Positions 1 through 9,870 of a stretch of 10,456 nt of DNA are shown here, piece after piece. Position 1 is the first letter of the stretch. Each line of letters opens with the position of its first letter. A program made the translations under genes and the position numbers. The stretch is from Sulfurimonas sp. (GTDB taxonomy: Bacteria; Campylobacterota; Campylobacteria; Campylobacterales; Sulfurimonadaceae), in NCBI GenBank assembly GCA_002733155.1, contig NVUO01000029.1, positions 1-10,456 of the forward strand, given 5' to 3'. The notes under the pieces are model-generated. The model did not search any database, had not been told where the DNA came from, and worked only from the letters and a program-made list of their open reading frames with translations.

Positions 1-66
1 TAAATCAATATTTAAAACTATTATAATTAATTTTTTTAAAAATTAAAATTTATTAAAAATATCAGT

Positions 67-93
67 TATAATACAATTACATAAAATAAGGGA
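67..93 (+). promoter_or_regulatory. Putative pgl operon promoter (-10 box) and pglB ribosome binding site
   Basis: A perfect TATAAT lies at 67-72 in an AT-only upstream region. The Shine-Dalgarno AAGGGA at 88-93 sits 8 nt before the pglB ATG at 102. No clear -35 is visible; campylobacterial sigma-70 promoters are known to lack a conserved -35 and to rely on AT-rich upstream DNA, which fits. Transcription would begin near 79. Because every gene to 8000 follows with 12 bp or less of spacing, this is the only obvious promoter for the whole operon, although one further upstream cannot be excluded. An AT-only 9-bp inverted repeat (27-35 and 38-46) lies just upstream and may simply reflect composition. 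Confidence 0.5.
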
Positions 94-101
94 AATAGCT
101 A

Positions 102-2222
102 ATGAAAGACCTTTTTGTTTTAGAAAATAATAGTTTAAATATTAAGTATTTTATATTACTTATGTTTATAGCTTTTATATTTAGTATAGTAGTTAGAATG
201 ATTTGGGTGTATCAATTTTCTGGAATTGAAAGCTTTTATTGGAATAATCAGCTTATGATTAATACAAATGATGGTTATTATTATGCAGAGGGTGCTAGGG
301 ATATACTAAATGGAACTACACATGTAAATAGTACATCACCAATAAATTCATTACTTTCAAAATTAACAGCTATTTTTGCTCAAATATTACCAGTTTCATT
401 TGAGACTTTAATTTTATATATGCCAACTTTTATAGGTTCTTTATTAGTTATACCAATTATGCTAATTACAAGGTTATTTAAGCTTGATAAAGTTGGATTT
501 ATTGCTGCTCTTTTAGCTTCTATTACATGGAGTTATTATAACCGTACAATGACGGGTTATTATGATACAGATATGTTAGTAGTGGTATTACCAAGCTTTT
601 TTATATGGGGTATATTATTAGCCTTAACAAGAAAAGAAAATTATTACCTTGTTATAGCCCCTACCTTCGCATTATTAGCCATGAGTTGGCATGGAGGTGA
701 GGCAAATATAATTAATAGTAGTTTTTTTCTTATACTGATATATACGTTAATTTATGAACGACACAATAAACATTATTATCAATTTTTATCTACTCTAGTT
801 ATTGCGTTAACTACATTAAGTGTAGTTGTGAAATTTATGTTAATAATTATTCTTGTTGGAATATTTCATTTTTTTAAAGATAAATTAACAGATAAAATAG
901 TTATAACTATTACTATTTTATCTGCACTTATATATTTATATTTTGGTGGTATGTTATGGATTATTGGAATTTTAAATAACCCATATTTAACTAGGGCACT
1001 ACATGCTGATGATTTAACTATGAACTTACATTATTATGGTGTTATAAATACTATAAGGGAAACTGGTCATATTCCTTTTGAAACATTTGCAAATCGTATT
1101 AGTGGACATACTTTAACTTTTGTACTTAGTATAGTAGGTTATTTATTACTTATAATAAGATATAGATTATTTATTCTTACTTTACCAATGGTAATTCTTG
1201 GTTTTTTTGCACTTCAAGGTGGGCTTCGTTTTACAGTATTTGCTATACCTTTTATGGCCATGGGTGTATCTTATTTAATATTTCTTTTTTCTAATATAAT
1301 TAAAAATAATAATATAAAAAATATTTTTATATTATTATCAAGTATAGCTATTTTATATCCCAATATTAAACATGTGTTAGTATATAAAGTACCTACAGTA
1401 TTTAATAAATATGAGGTACAAACCTTAGATAAACTTAAAAGCTTATCCTCAAGAGATGATTATGTGATATCATGGTGGGATTATGGATTTCCAATAAGAT
1501 ATTATGCTGATGTAAAAACCTTAATTGATGGTGCACAACATAGTGGTAGTGCAAATTACCCAGTTAGTTCTTCACTTTTAAATAATCCAGTTGCAGCAGC
1601 TAATATGGCTAGATTAAGTGTTGAGTCAAATGAAATTAATTTAAAAACACATTGCGGAACATCAGTAGAATGTATTTTAAAATATTCACATATAAAAAAT
1701 CCAAATTTATTATTAGATATACTTAGTTCTAAAGATTTTAAACCATTTACTAAAACTAATGATATATTTTTCTATTTACCAAATAGAATGTTAAGCATAA
1801 TACCAACTATAGATTTATTCTCTAACTTAAACCTACTTATAGGTCAACAAAAATCAAGGCCACTTTTTTTTCAGTCTACTTCGTTTAGGGAAAATGCAAA
1901 TAGTATAAACCTTGGTGGTGGTATAGAGTTGATGAAGAAAGATGGAATGATAAAATTGGGTAAGGATACTGTACAATTAAATCAGTTGATTATTGTTGAG
2001 TATGATACTAAAGGTAGAGTTAGAAAAAATATTCAAAGAGTGAATCCAAATTCAAATATATTTGTTATATTTATGAAAAATTATAAAAAATTCCTAGTTT
2101 TAGATAAACGATTATTTAATTCACTTTATATTCAGTTATTTGTATTAGAAAATTATGATAAAGATTTATATGAGTTAGTTATTTCAGATCCTTATGCAAA
2201 AGTATATAAATTGAAAATATAG
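102..2222 (+). CDS. pglB: PglB, bacterial oligosaccharyltransferase for N-linked protein glycosylation (STT3 family, GT66)
   Basis: This inner-membrane enzyme transfers a preassembled glycan from undecaprenyl diphosphate to the asparagine of D/E-x-N-x-S/T sequons on periplasmic proteins. The 706 residues match the roughly 713 of C. jejuni PglB. Residues 1-425 are hydrophobic transmembrane helices. The metal-site acids known from C. lari PglB have counterparts at D57 (NDGYYYAEG), D155/D157 (YYDTD) and E320 (NTIRETG). GGLRF at 373-377 places R376 at the sequon -2 contact. The soluble domain carries WWDYG at 458-462, which reads the +2 Ser/Thr, and a MxxI motif at 563-566. The C-terminus (AKVYKLKI) is nearly the same as the Campylobacter protein. 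Cysteines 518 and 524 could form a small disulfide loop in the periplasm (inference). It is the first gene of the operon, with its own Shine-Dalgarno. Confidence 0.96.
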   Translation: MKDLFVLENNSLNIKYFILLMFIAFIFSIVVRMIWVYQFSGIESFYWNNQLMINTNDGYYYAEGARDILNGTTHVNSTSPINSLLSKLTAIFAQILPVSFETLILYMPTFIGSLLVIPIMLITRLFKLDKVGFIAALLASITWSYYNRTMTGYYDTDMLVVVLPSFFIWGILLALTRKENYYLVIAPTFALLAMSWHGGEANIINSSFFLILIYTLIYERHNKHYYQFLSTLVIALTTLSVVVKFMLIIILVGIFHFFKDKLTDKIVITITILSALIYLYFGGMLWIIGILNNPYLTRALHADDLTMNLHYYGVINTIRETGHIPFETFANRISGHTLTFVLSIVGYLLLIIRYRLFILTLPMVILGFFALQGGLRFTVFAIPFMAMGVSYLIFLFSNIIKNNNIKNIFILLSSIAILYPNIKHVLVYKVPTVFNKYEVQTLDKLKSLSSRDDYVISWWDYGFPIRYYADVKTLIDGAQHSGSANYPVSSSLLNNPVAAANMARLSVESNEINLKTHCGTSVECILKYSHIKNPNLLLDILSSKDFKPFTKTNDIFFYLPNRMLSIIPTIDLFSNLNLLIGQQKSRPLFFQSTSFRENANSINLGGGIELMKKDGMIKLGKDTVQLNQLIIVEYDTKGRVRKNIQRVNPNSNIFVIFMKNYKKFLVLDKRLFNSLYIQLFVLENYDKDLYELVISDPYAKVYKLKI

Positions 2223-2234
2223 AGGGATAATATA

Positions 2235-3053
2235 ATGATATTAACTATTATAATTGGAAAAAATAGCAACCTTTCAAAAAAACTTTTTAATAAGTTGCCT
2301 AACTGTTTTTTAGTATCTTCAAGGGAGCTACTAGAATCAGTTGATGTATTATCTCAATTTAAAAATAAAAATAAAAATATAATATTTAATAATTTTCAAC
2401 CTGCAACAGAACTTAATAGTATTCAAAATAGTGAGCTGTATATAAAAAATTCTATTTTAAGCACATCTATAGTCCTTGAGTATTTTAAAGACACAGATGT
2501 GAATAAAATAATATATACTAGCAGTAGCTCTGTTTATGGTAATAATATTTTTTGTAAAGAAGAAGATGCTTTAAGGCCGATGAATTTACATGCATCATTA
2601 AAAGTAGCTAATGAAAAATTAATTGAAAAATACTGTAATGAAAATTCTATTGATTACACTATTGCTAGAATATTCAACATGTATGGTGGAGATGATAAGT
2701 TTTCAATAATAAGTAAAATTTTATATATGTATTTTAATAAGAAAGATTTAACAATTGTAAATAATGGCAATGCGATTAGGGATTTTATACATATAGATGA
2801 TGTTGTATCTATATATTTAAGTATTTTAAATTTACAAAATGTAAAAATTGTAAATATAGGTACTGGTTATGGAAGCTCTATTAAGAATATATTAGACTTC
2901 TTATTGAATAATGATATTAAAATAAAAACTAAAAATATATATAAAGATGAATTGAAAACTTCAACTGCGGACACTAAGCTATTATTTAAAATTATAAATA
3001 AAGAAACTTTTATAAAAATAGAAGATTATTTAAAAGTTGAATTAAAGTTGTGA
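2235..3053 (+). CDS. NAD(P)-dependent epimerase/dehydratase-like protein (extended SDR) with non-canonical active site
   Basis: This 272-residue protein has the extended SDR (nucleotide-sugar epimerase) layout: an N-terminal strand and turn, a serine-rich active-site strand (IYTSSSSVYG, 103-112), a YxxxK region (119-127), an ARIFNMYGGDD segment (144-154) and the substrate-domain signature RDFIHIDDVV near 181. Two key motifs deviate. The glycine-rich dinucleotide loop reads IGKNSNLSKK near 7-16 instead of GxxGxxG. The catalytic tyrosine of YxxxK is His119, with Lys123 kept. It may therefore be a weak, altered or non-catalytic SDR. The start has Shine-Dalgarno AGAGGG at 2221-2226, 12 bp after pglB, and the end overlaps the next gene by 4 bp (GTGA). 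The C. jejuni pgl locus has no gene at this place. Context suggests supply or modification of the second glycan sugar, but the substrate is unknown. Confidence 0.8.
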   Translation: MILTIIIGKNSNLSKKLFNKLPNCFLVSSRELLESVDVLSQFKNKNKNIIFNNFQPATELNSIQNSELYIKNSILSTSIVLEYFKDTDVNKIIYTSSSSVYGNNIFCKEEDALRPMNLHASLKVANEKLIEKYCNENSIDYTIARIFNMYGGDDKFSIISKILYMYFNKKDLTIVNNGNAIRDFIHIDDVVSIYLSILNLQNVKIVNIGTGYGSSIKNILDFLLNNDIKIKTKNIYKDELKTSTADTKLLFKIINKETFIKIEDYLKVELKL

Positions 3054-4186
3054 AAAAAATAATAATAATTACAACTGTACCTATGAGTATAGCTACGCTT
3101 ATAAAAGGTCAAGCTAAGTATTTATCACAATTCTTTGAAGTACAATTAATTACATCATATTCTGAAATAAATAAAGATATAGAAGATTATGAGGGCGTTA
3201 AAGTTAAATCAATTAATATGACAAGAAAAATAACTATCTTTAAAGATTTAAAGTCATTGTTGGATATATATTTTTTTATTTTAAAAGAAAAACCTGAAAT
3301 AGTTTATACCTTTACACCTAAGGCTGGTCTTTTAGGGATGATAGCATCTTTTTTTGCTCGTGTACCTGTACGTGTTCATAATATAGTTGGTATGCCTTTA
3401 ATGGAAGCTAAAGGTAAAAAAAAATATTTACTAAAATTTATTGAAAAATTAACATATTTCTTTTCTACAAAACTCTTGTGCAATAGTTTTGGATTAAAAA
3501 ACTATATAAATAAAAACTTAACAAAAAAAGATATTAAGATAATTGGAAATGGTTCCATTAATGGTGTTGATACTGATTATTTTAATGATAATTTTAATGA
3601 TAATGATAAAAAAAATATTAGATTAAAATATAATATAAATGAAAAAGATTTTATCTTAATATTTGTTGGTAGGATAGTGAAAGATAAAGGTATCAATGAG
3701 TTAGTTGAAGCTTTTGTAGAACTTAAAAAAGTCTATAATGATATTAAACTATTATTAGTAGGGGATTATGAAAAAGATTTAAACCCAATAAAACAAAAAA
3801 ATATGGACTTGATAAATGAATTAGAAGATATCATTTTTGTAGGTTTTCAAGACGATATTAGAGAGTTTTTGGCGATTAGTAATATATTTATACTACCTTC
3901 ATATAGAGAAGGTTTACCTAACTCTTTAATTGAAGCGGGCAGTTGTGGAATACCTTTAATAGCTACAAATATAAATGGATGTAATGAAATAGTTATAAAT
4001 AATGACACTGGATTATTAGTTGAAAAAAAGAGTATGCAAAGTTTAAAAAATGCTATTGAGTTATTACTTATTAATAGTAACTTATACAAAAAAATTAAAT
4101 CTAAAGTAAGAGGATCTATTATAAAAAGATATTCTCAAAAATATTTTTTAAATGAGTTAAGGAATGAACTTGAAAAGATTATTTGA
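3050..4186 (+). CDS. GT4-family glycosyltransferase in the pglA position (GT-B fold)
   Basis: This is a cytoplasmic-face retaining glycosyltransferase of 378 residues, close to the 376 of C. jejuni PglA and in the same slot before pglC. It probably adds the second sugar to undecaprenyl-diphosphate-linked bacillosamine. GT4 marks are [12 protein letters not shown] (88-99) and [12 protein letters not shown] (105-116) in the N-terminal domain, [12 protein letters not shown] (167-178) at the domain junction, GRIVKDKG (207-214) and the EX7E motif from E287 to E295. The N-terminal half does not resemble Campylobacter PglA as I remember it. The [10 protein letters not shown] and NGSINGVD stretches are instead typical of GT4 enzymes of capsule and exopolysaccharide clusters, so the donor sugar need not be GalNAc. 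The start is GTG within GTGA, overlapping the previous stop, with no strong Shine-Dalgarno, suggesting translational coupling. Confidence 0.88.
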   Translation: MKKIIIITTVPMSIATLIKGQAKYLSQFFEVQLITSYSEINKDIEDYEGVKVKSINMTRKITIFKDLKSLLDIYFFILKEKPEIVYTFTPKAGLLGMIASFFARVPVRVHNIVGMPLMEAKGKKKYLLKFIEKLTYFFSTKLLCNSFGLKNYINKNLTKKDIKIIGNGSINGVDTDYFNDNFNDNDKKNIRLKYNINEKDFILIFVGRIVKDKGINELVEAFVELKKVYNDIKLLLVGDYEKDLNPIKQKNMDLINELEDIIFVGFQDDIREFLAISNIFILPSYREGLPNSLIEAGSCGIPLIATNINGCNEIVINNDTGLLVEKKSMQSLKNAIELLLINSNLYKKIKSKVRGSIIKRYSQKYFLNELRNELEKII

Positions 4187-4758
4187 TATATTATTATCAT
4201 TATTTTTGATAGTTTTATTTTCACCATTGTATATTATAGTCTCTGTACTGATATTCATAAAAATGGGAAACCCTACACTTTTTAGACAAAAAAGACCTGG
4301 TTTAAATGAAAATATATTTTTTATTTATAAGTTTCGGACTATGACAAATGAAAAAGATAAAAATGGTGATTTATTAGCAGATGAGCAAAGATTAAAAGAC
4401 CTTGGCAAGATTATTAGAAGTTTATCACTAGATGAATTACCACAAATATTTAATGTACTAAAAGGTGAGATGAGTTTTGTAGGTCCACGTCCATTATTGA
4501 TAGAATACCTTGCTCTTTACAATGAGCAACAAAAAAAAAGACATAAAGTAAAACCAGGTATAACTGGCTGGGCTCAGGTTAATGGAAGAAATGCTATATC
4601 ATGGCAAGATAAATTTAAGTATGATGTATGGTATGTAGAAAATAAATCTTTTTTATTGGATATGAAGATTTTATGGCTTACATTTTTAAAAGTTTTAAGC
4701 AGAAGTGATATATCATCATCTACAACAGTTACAATGGAAAAATTTAAAGGTAATGATA

Positions 4759-4769
<11 letters not shown>
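4164..4769 (+). CDS. pglC: PglC, undecaprenyl-phosphate phosphoglycosyl transferase for di-N-acetylbacillosamine
   Basis: This small monotopic phosphoglycosyl transferase moves phospho-di-N-acetylbacillosamine from the UDP-sugar to undecaprenyl phosphate, the first membrane step of glycan assembly. The 201 residues match the family's usual 200. An N-terminal re-entrant hydrophobic segment covers about 9-32. RQKRPGLNE (41-49) and YKFRTM (55-60) follow, then the catalytic Asp-Glu pair D90-E91 in [19 protein letters not shown] (103-112), and [18 protein letters not shown] (127-144). The last stretch is almost the same as in Campylobacter PglC and supports bacillosamine rather than a generic sugar. 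The start overlaps the end of the GT4 gene by 23 bp. AAGGA directly abuts the ATG, too close for a good Shine-Dalgarno, so coupling is likely. The start agrees with the LKRLFD N-terminus of the family. Confidence 0.95.
4746..4761 (+). promoter_or_regulatory. Shine-Dalgarno that decides the start of the acetyltransferase gene
   Basis: AAAGG at 4746-4750 lies 8 nt before the ATG at 4759. A longer reading frame opens at an ATG at 4705, inside pglC, but its extra residues have no family resemblance and no Shine-Dalgarno. A further ATG at 4753 is only 2 nt from AAAGG. The start at 4759 is therefore preferred; it overlaps the last 11 bp of pglC. Confidence 0.6.
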
Positions 4770-8000
<3,231 letters not shown>

Positions 8001-8082
8001 AATAAATATAAAGTAAAATATATACTCTTGTAATGTCTTGAAGTTTATATAATTATGTAATATCATTGTTAATTATTGGAAG

Positions 8083-8086
8083 TATA
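8083..8086. repeat. Possible target site duplication TATA, left copy
   Basis: TATA at 8083-8086 is matched by TATA at 9378-9381, immediately outside terminal ATGGCCTGAA and TTCAGGCCAT. Because TATA is its own reverse complement, it could equally be the outer 4 bp of the inverted repeats; the sequence alone cannot tell. Four-base duplications are usual for IS3-family elements. Confidence 0.4.
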
Positions 8087-8107
8087 ATGGCCTGAAAAAT
8101 CAAGACA
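8087..8107. repeat. Terminal inverted repeat, left end of the IS (distal to transposase start)
   Basis: Read from 8087 inward this pairs with the reverse complement of 9357-9377: the first 10 bases (ATGGCCTGAA) are identical, and 8 of the next 11 match, giving 18 of 21. The match becomes 22 of 25 if the flanking TATA is counted. Confidence 0.85.
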
Positions 8108-8551
8108 ACTTTTCAGCTTAGTTAATATACACCTCTACTTGTTACGTTACCCTACATTTTTTAAATATTCAAGATACATATTCATTGGTTTTTTATAACC
8201 GATGGCTGAATGAAATCTCTTAAAATTGTATTTATACATGTAAGCTTTTACACCTTCTTTAAGCTCCTTAATTGATTGATAATCGCTGATATAAATATTG
8301 CCATGTTTTAAAGTTCTGAAGAATCGTTCTATCATGATGTTATCTATAGATCTACCTTTGCCATTCATTGAAATTTGGATGTCGTGTTGTTTAAGAAATT
8401 GAGTATGTTCATAGCTCGTATACTGACTACCTTGGTCTAAGTTGAATATCTTTGTTTTTGGATATTTTAATAGAGCTTCTTTTAGAACATCAGTTGCAAG
8501 TGTAGCATCCATAGAATTTGATATCTTATAAGCTAAAATTGCTTTAGTGTG

Positions 8552-8554
8552 CTA
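8552..8554 (-). other. Premature amber codon in the transposase
   Basis: On the minus strand ATA-GAC-TAG-CAC reads I-D-stop-H. Both sides remain in the same frame (the distance between the flanking open frames is a multiple of three), and the expected residue in this family is Trp, so a single-base TGG to TAG substitution explains it. It separates the first catalytic Asp from the second Asp and the Glu of the DDE triad. Confidence 0.85.
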
Positions 8555-9004
8555 GTCTATGACTGCAGCTAAATACATAAAGCCACCGTTAGTTCTGATA
8601 TATGTGATATCACTACTCCAAACTTCGTTTGGAGTTGGAACATATATTTGTTTAGTTCTACCAGTTTTTCTCCAGTCCTCGTTTAGTAAATACTCATAGA
8701 TTTTATGCTCTTGATTTTCAATGCTTGTCAAGCGTTTTTTAGTTGGATAAATCGCTGGAATACCCATAAACTGCATATATTTCAGGACTCTGTCTTTACC
8801 TATACTGTATCCGTATTCTGAATTGTCTGTTGCTATCTCGTCGATAGTGTGCATTATCCTCAAATTTAGTTTACTCATTGGCACTGGTTTATTGTAGTGC
8901 GCTGCACGACTGATACCTAATAATTTGCATTGTGCTGATTTAGTAAGGATAAGCCCGTTCTCGATGAGAGATTTTCTCTCTTTAAATGAGACCGAGCTCT
9001 CTAG

Positions 9005-9011
9005 CTTTTTT
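9005..9011 (-). other. A6G heptamer resembling the IS3 -1 frameshift site
   Basis: The minus strand reads ACA-AAA-AAG, giving the slippery heptamer A-AAA-AAG at the end of the OrfA-like coiled coil, the place where IS3 elements normally shift frame. Here the zero frame already runs through into the integrase domain. A -1 slip would add seven codons and stop at TAA, giving a 104-residue OrfA-like protein. Confidence 0.5.
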
Positions 9012-9356
9012 GTTAGCCATTCCTTTTCAACAACTGATTTACCAAGTTGCTTTTGAAGCTCTTCTATCTCTTCATCTTTTGACTTTATTTCATTTTTAAA
9101 TTTTTGTACTGCTTTAGCTGGCTCAAAAGATAGTGAAGCATTCTCTAGAAATTGCTTTTTCCACTTTGTAATGGATTGGGAAGTAATTTTATATCTAGCT
9201 GCTATTTGTACAATAGTCTCTTCTTCTTTGAGTAATTCTAGCACTATTTTAGTCTTCTGTTGGGCACTGTAAGTTTGACCTTTTTTTCGACTCATTTTAG
9301 TCTCCATTAAGTTCATAATATTTTATCTATTTTAGAAATCAACTTCGCTGAATTTA

Positions 9357-9377
9357 TGTCTTAAATATTCAGGCCAT
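9357..9377. repeat. Terminal inverted repeat, right end of the IS (proximal to transposase start)
   Basis: This pairs with 8087-8107: TTCAGGCCAT at 9368-9377 is the exact reverse complement of ATGGCCTGAA at 8087-8096, with an imperfect inner extension ending in GTCTT near 9358-9362. Confidence 0.85.
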
Positions 9378-9381
9378 TATA
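9378..9381. repeat. Possible target site duplication TATA, right copy
   Basis: This is identical to 8083-8086 and directly abuts the right inverted repeat. The caveat about the palindromic sequence applies here too. Confidence 0.4.
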
Positions 9382-9602
9382 GAACTCCTTTAAATGTAAC
9401 AAAAACAAATCCATTAGTTATGAGCGTAGATCAAAATGTAGATGGGGTAATTATATTACATATTATACGTATGATGCTTATGTAAATGAAATCAAAAATG
9501 AATTTGATGAAAATACAGATGGAATAATTGATGAAATCACTACTTCTGAATGGGTTTTATTTGGATACTTCAACTGATGCTGATGATAAAATTGTTAATT
9601 AG
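9382..9602 (+). pseudogene. Frameshifted C-terminal remnant of a repeat protein with Asp/Asn-rich, calcium-binding-like motifs
   Basis: Three plus-strand frames carry pieces of what was probably one protein. The first frame gives VMSVDQNVDGVI (to about 9452). The second gives TYYTYDAYVNEIKNEF followed by DENTDGIIDEITTSEW (9458-9553). The third gives DTSTDADDKIVN and a stop at 9600-9602. DQNVDGVI and DENTDGIIDE share the DxNxDGxI(D) pattern of EF-hand or thrombospondin-type calcium loops. TYYTYDAYVNEIKNEF looks like a worn YD-type repeat (TYDANGN...). At least two frameshifts are needed to join them. The first frame is also open leftward across the IS: removing the element and one TATA gives an uninterrupted frame from about 8053. 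The parent was perhaps a secreted or surface repeat protein; no orthologue is named. Confidence 0.55.
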
Positions 9603-9870
9603 TGAGTAACCTGAAGTAAAACAAGTTACTAATAAGCTTAAAGAGGCTGTAAAACATATATATTTATCAAAGCTAGAAATTATAAATGTAAAGAGTTAGG
9701 TGTAATGGCTTTGCACTTCACTTCATAATCTTTTATTTTTCTTTTAAAACTTCAAAGGAAAAATAGACTTAACCAGTTCATAGTTAGCTATCTTTTTTGA
9801 AGGTAGGATGGATGAATACTTAGAGTTCAAATTAGATGTTGCTAATGTTAGCTGACACATAGTATTTTAC
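9603..9870. other. Intergenic stretch, no recognisable gene
   Basis: No long open frame, RNA gene or clear terminator is seen. Two short plus-strand open stretches (about 9609-9698, and about 9784-9855 reading LAIFFEGRMDEYLEF onward) could be fragments of decayed genes, but I recognise neither. A small palindrome GCTAA-TG-TTAGC at 9841-9852 lies downstream of the minus-strand gene but has no U-run on either strand, so it is not a convincing terminator. Confidence 0.4.

Larger units (their letters stand above)
8147..9295 (-). pseudogene. IS3-family transposase (OrfAB-type single frame), interrupted by an in-frame TAG
   Basis: The intact protein would be 382 residues from the ATG at 9295, which has GGAGA 5 nt upstream (9301-9305). 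Starts further upstream lack this site. The N-terminal part (MSRKKGQTYSAQQKTKIVLE) is the usual helix-turn-helix, with ITSQSITKWKKQ as recognition helix, followed by a charged coiled coil (about 70-105). The integrase domain shows WSSDITYI (first Asp), NLDQGSQYTS (second Asp) and MIERFFRTLKHG (catalytic Glu). Between AAVID and HTKAILAYK, a TAG at 8552-8554 replaces what in relatives is a tryptophan (IDW), a single TGG to TAG change. The frame is otherwise uninterrupted, so the lesion looks recent. OrfA and OrfB parts are in one frame, not in overlapping frames as in most IS3 elements. It is probably inactive unless the host suppresses amber. Confidence 0.88.
8087..9377 (-). mobile_element. IS3-family insertion sequence (about 1.29 kb), transposase inactivated
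   Basis: The element is bounded by inverted repeats: ATGGCCTGAA at the left and TTCAGGCCAT at the right form a perfect inner core, and the match continues imperfectly to about 8107 and 9357. It holds one transposase gene on the minus strand, broken by an amber codon. Length, gene type (N-terminal helix-turn-helix, coiled coil, DDE integrase domain) and terminal repeats all fit IS3. By eye its base composition is noticeably richer in G and C than the pgl genes, suggesting recent arrival from another replicon or genome. It sits between convergent genes (pgl operon and the GspS-like gene), a place where insertion costs little. The ends could lie 4 bp further out (8083-9381) if TATA belongs to the repeats. 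Confidence 0.88.

Noticed and set aside
27..46. AT-only inverted repeat TTAATTTTT-TT-AAAAATTAA upstream of pglB
   Set aside because: A 9-bp perfect match of only A and T is easily produced by chance at this composition. There is no GC stem, so a terminator or operator call is unsupported.
4705..4758. Upstream extension of the acetyltransferase from an ATG at 4705
   Set aside because: The extra 18 residues overlap pglC, resemble no acetyltransferase N-terminus and have no Shine-Dalgarno; the ATG at 4759 has AAAGG 8 nt upstream.
8147..8512. Separate 121-residue transposase gene starting at an ATG at 8512
   Set aside because: It is in the same frame as the upstream part and begins inside the integrase domain, so it is the downstream portion of one transposase broken by TAG, not an independent gene.
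9841..9852. Palindrome GCTAA-TG-TTAGC as terminator of the GspS-like gene
   Set aside because: The stem is only 5 bp and no T-run follows on either strand.
9808..9855. 15-codon open frame with AAGGTAGG upstream
   Set aside because: It is too short and matches nothing; the Shine-Dalgarno-like purine run is not enough evidence.
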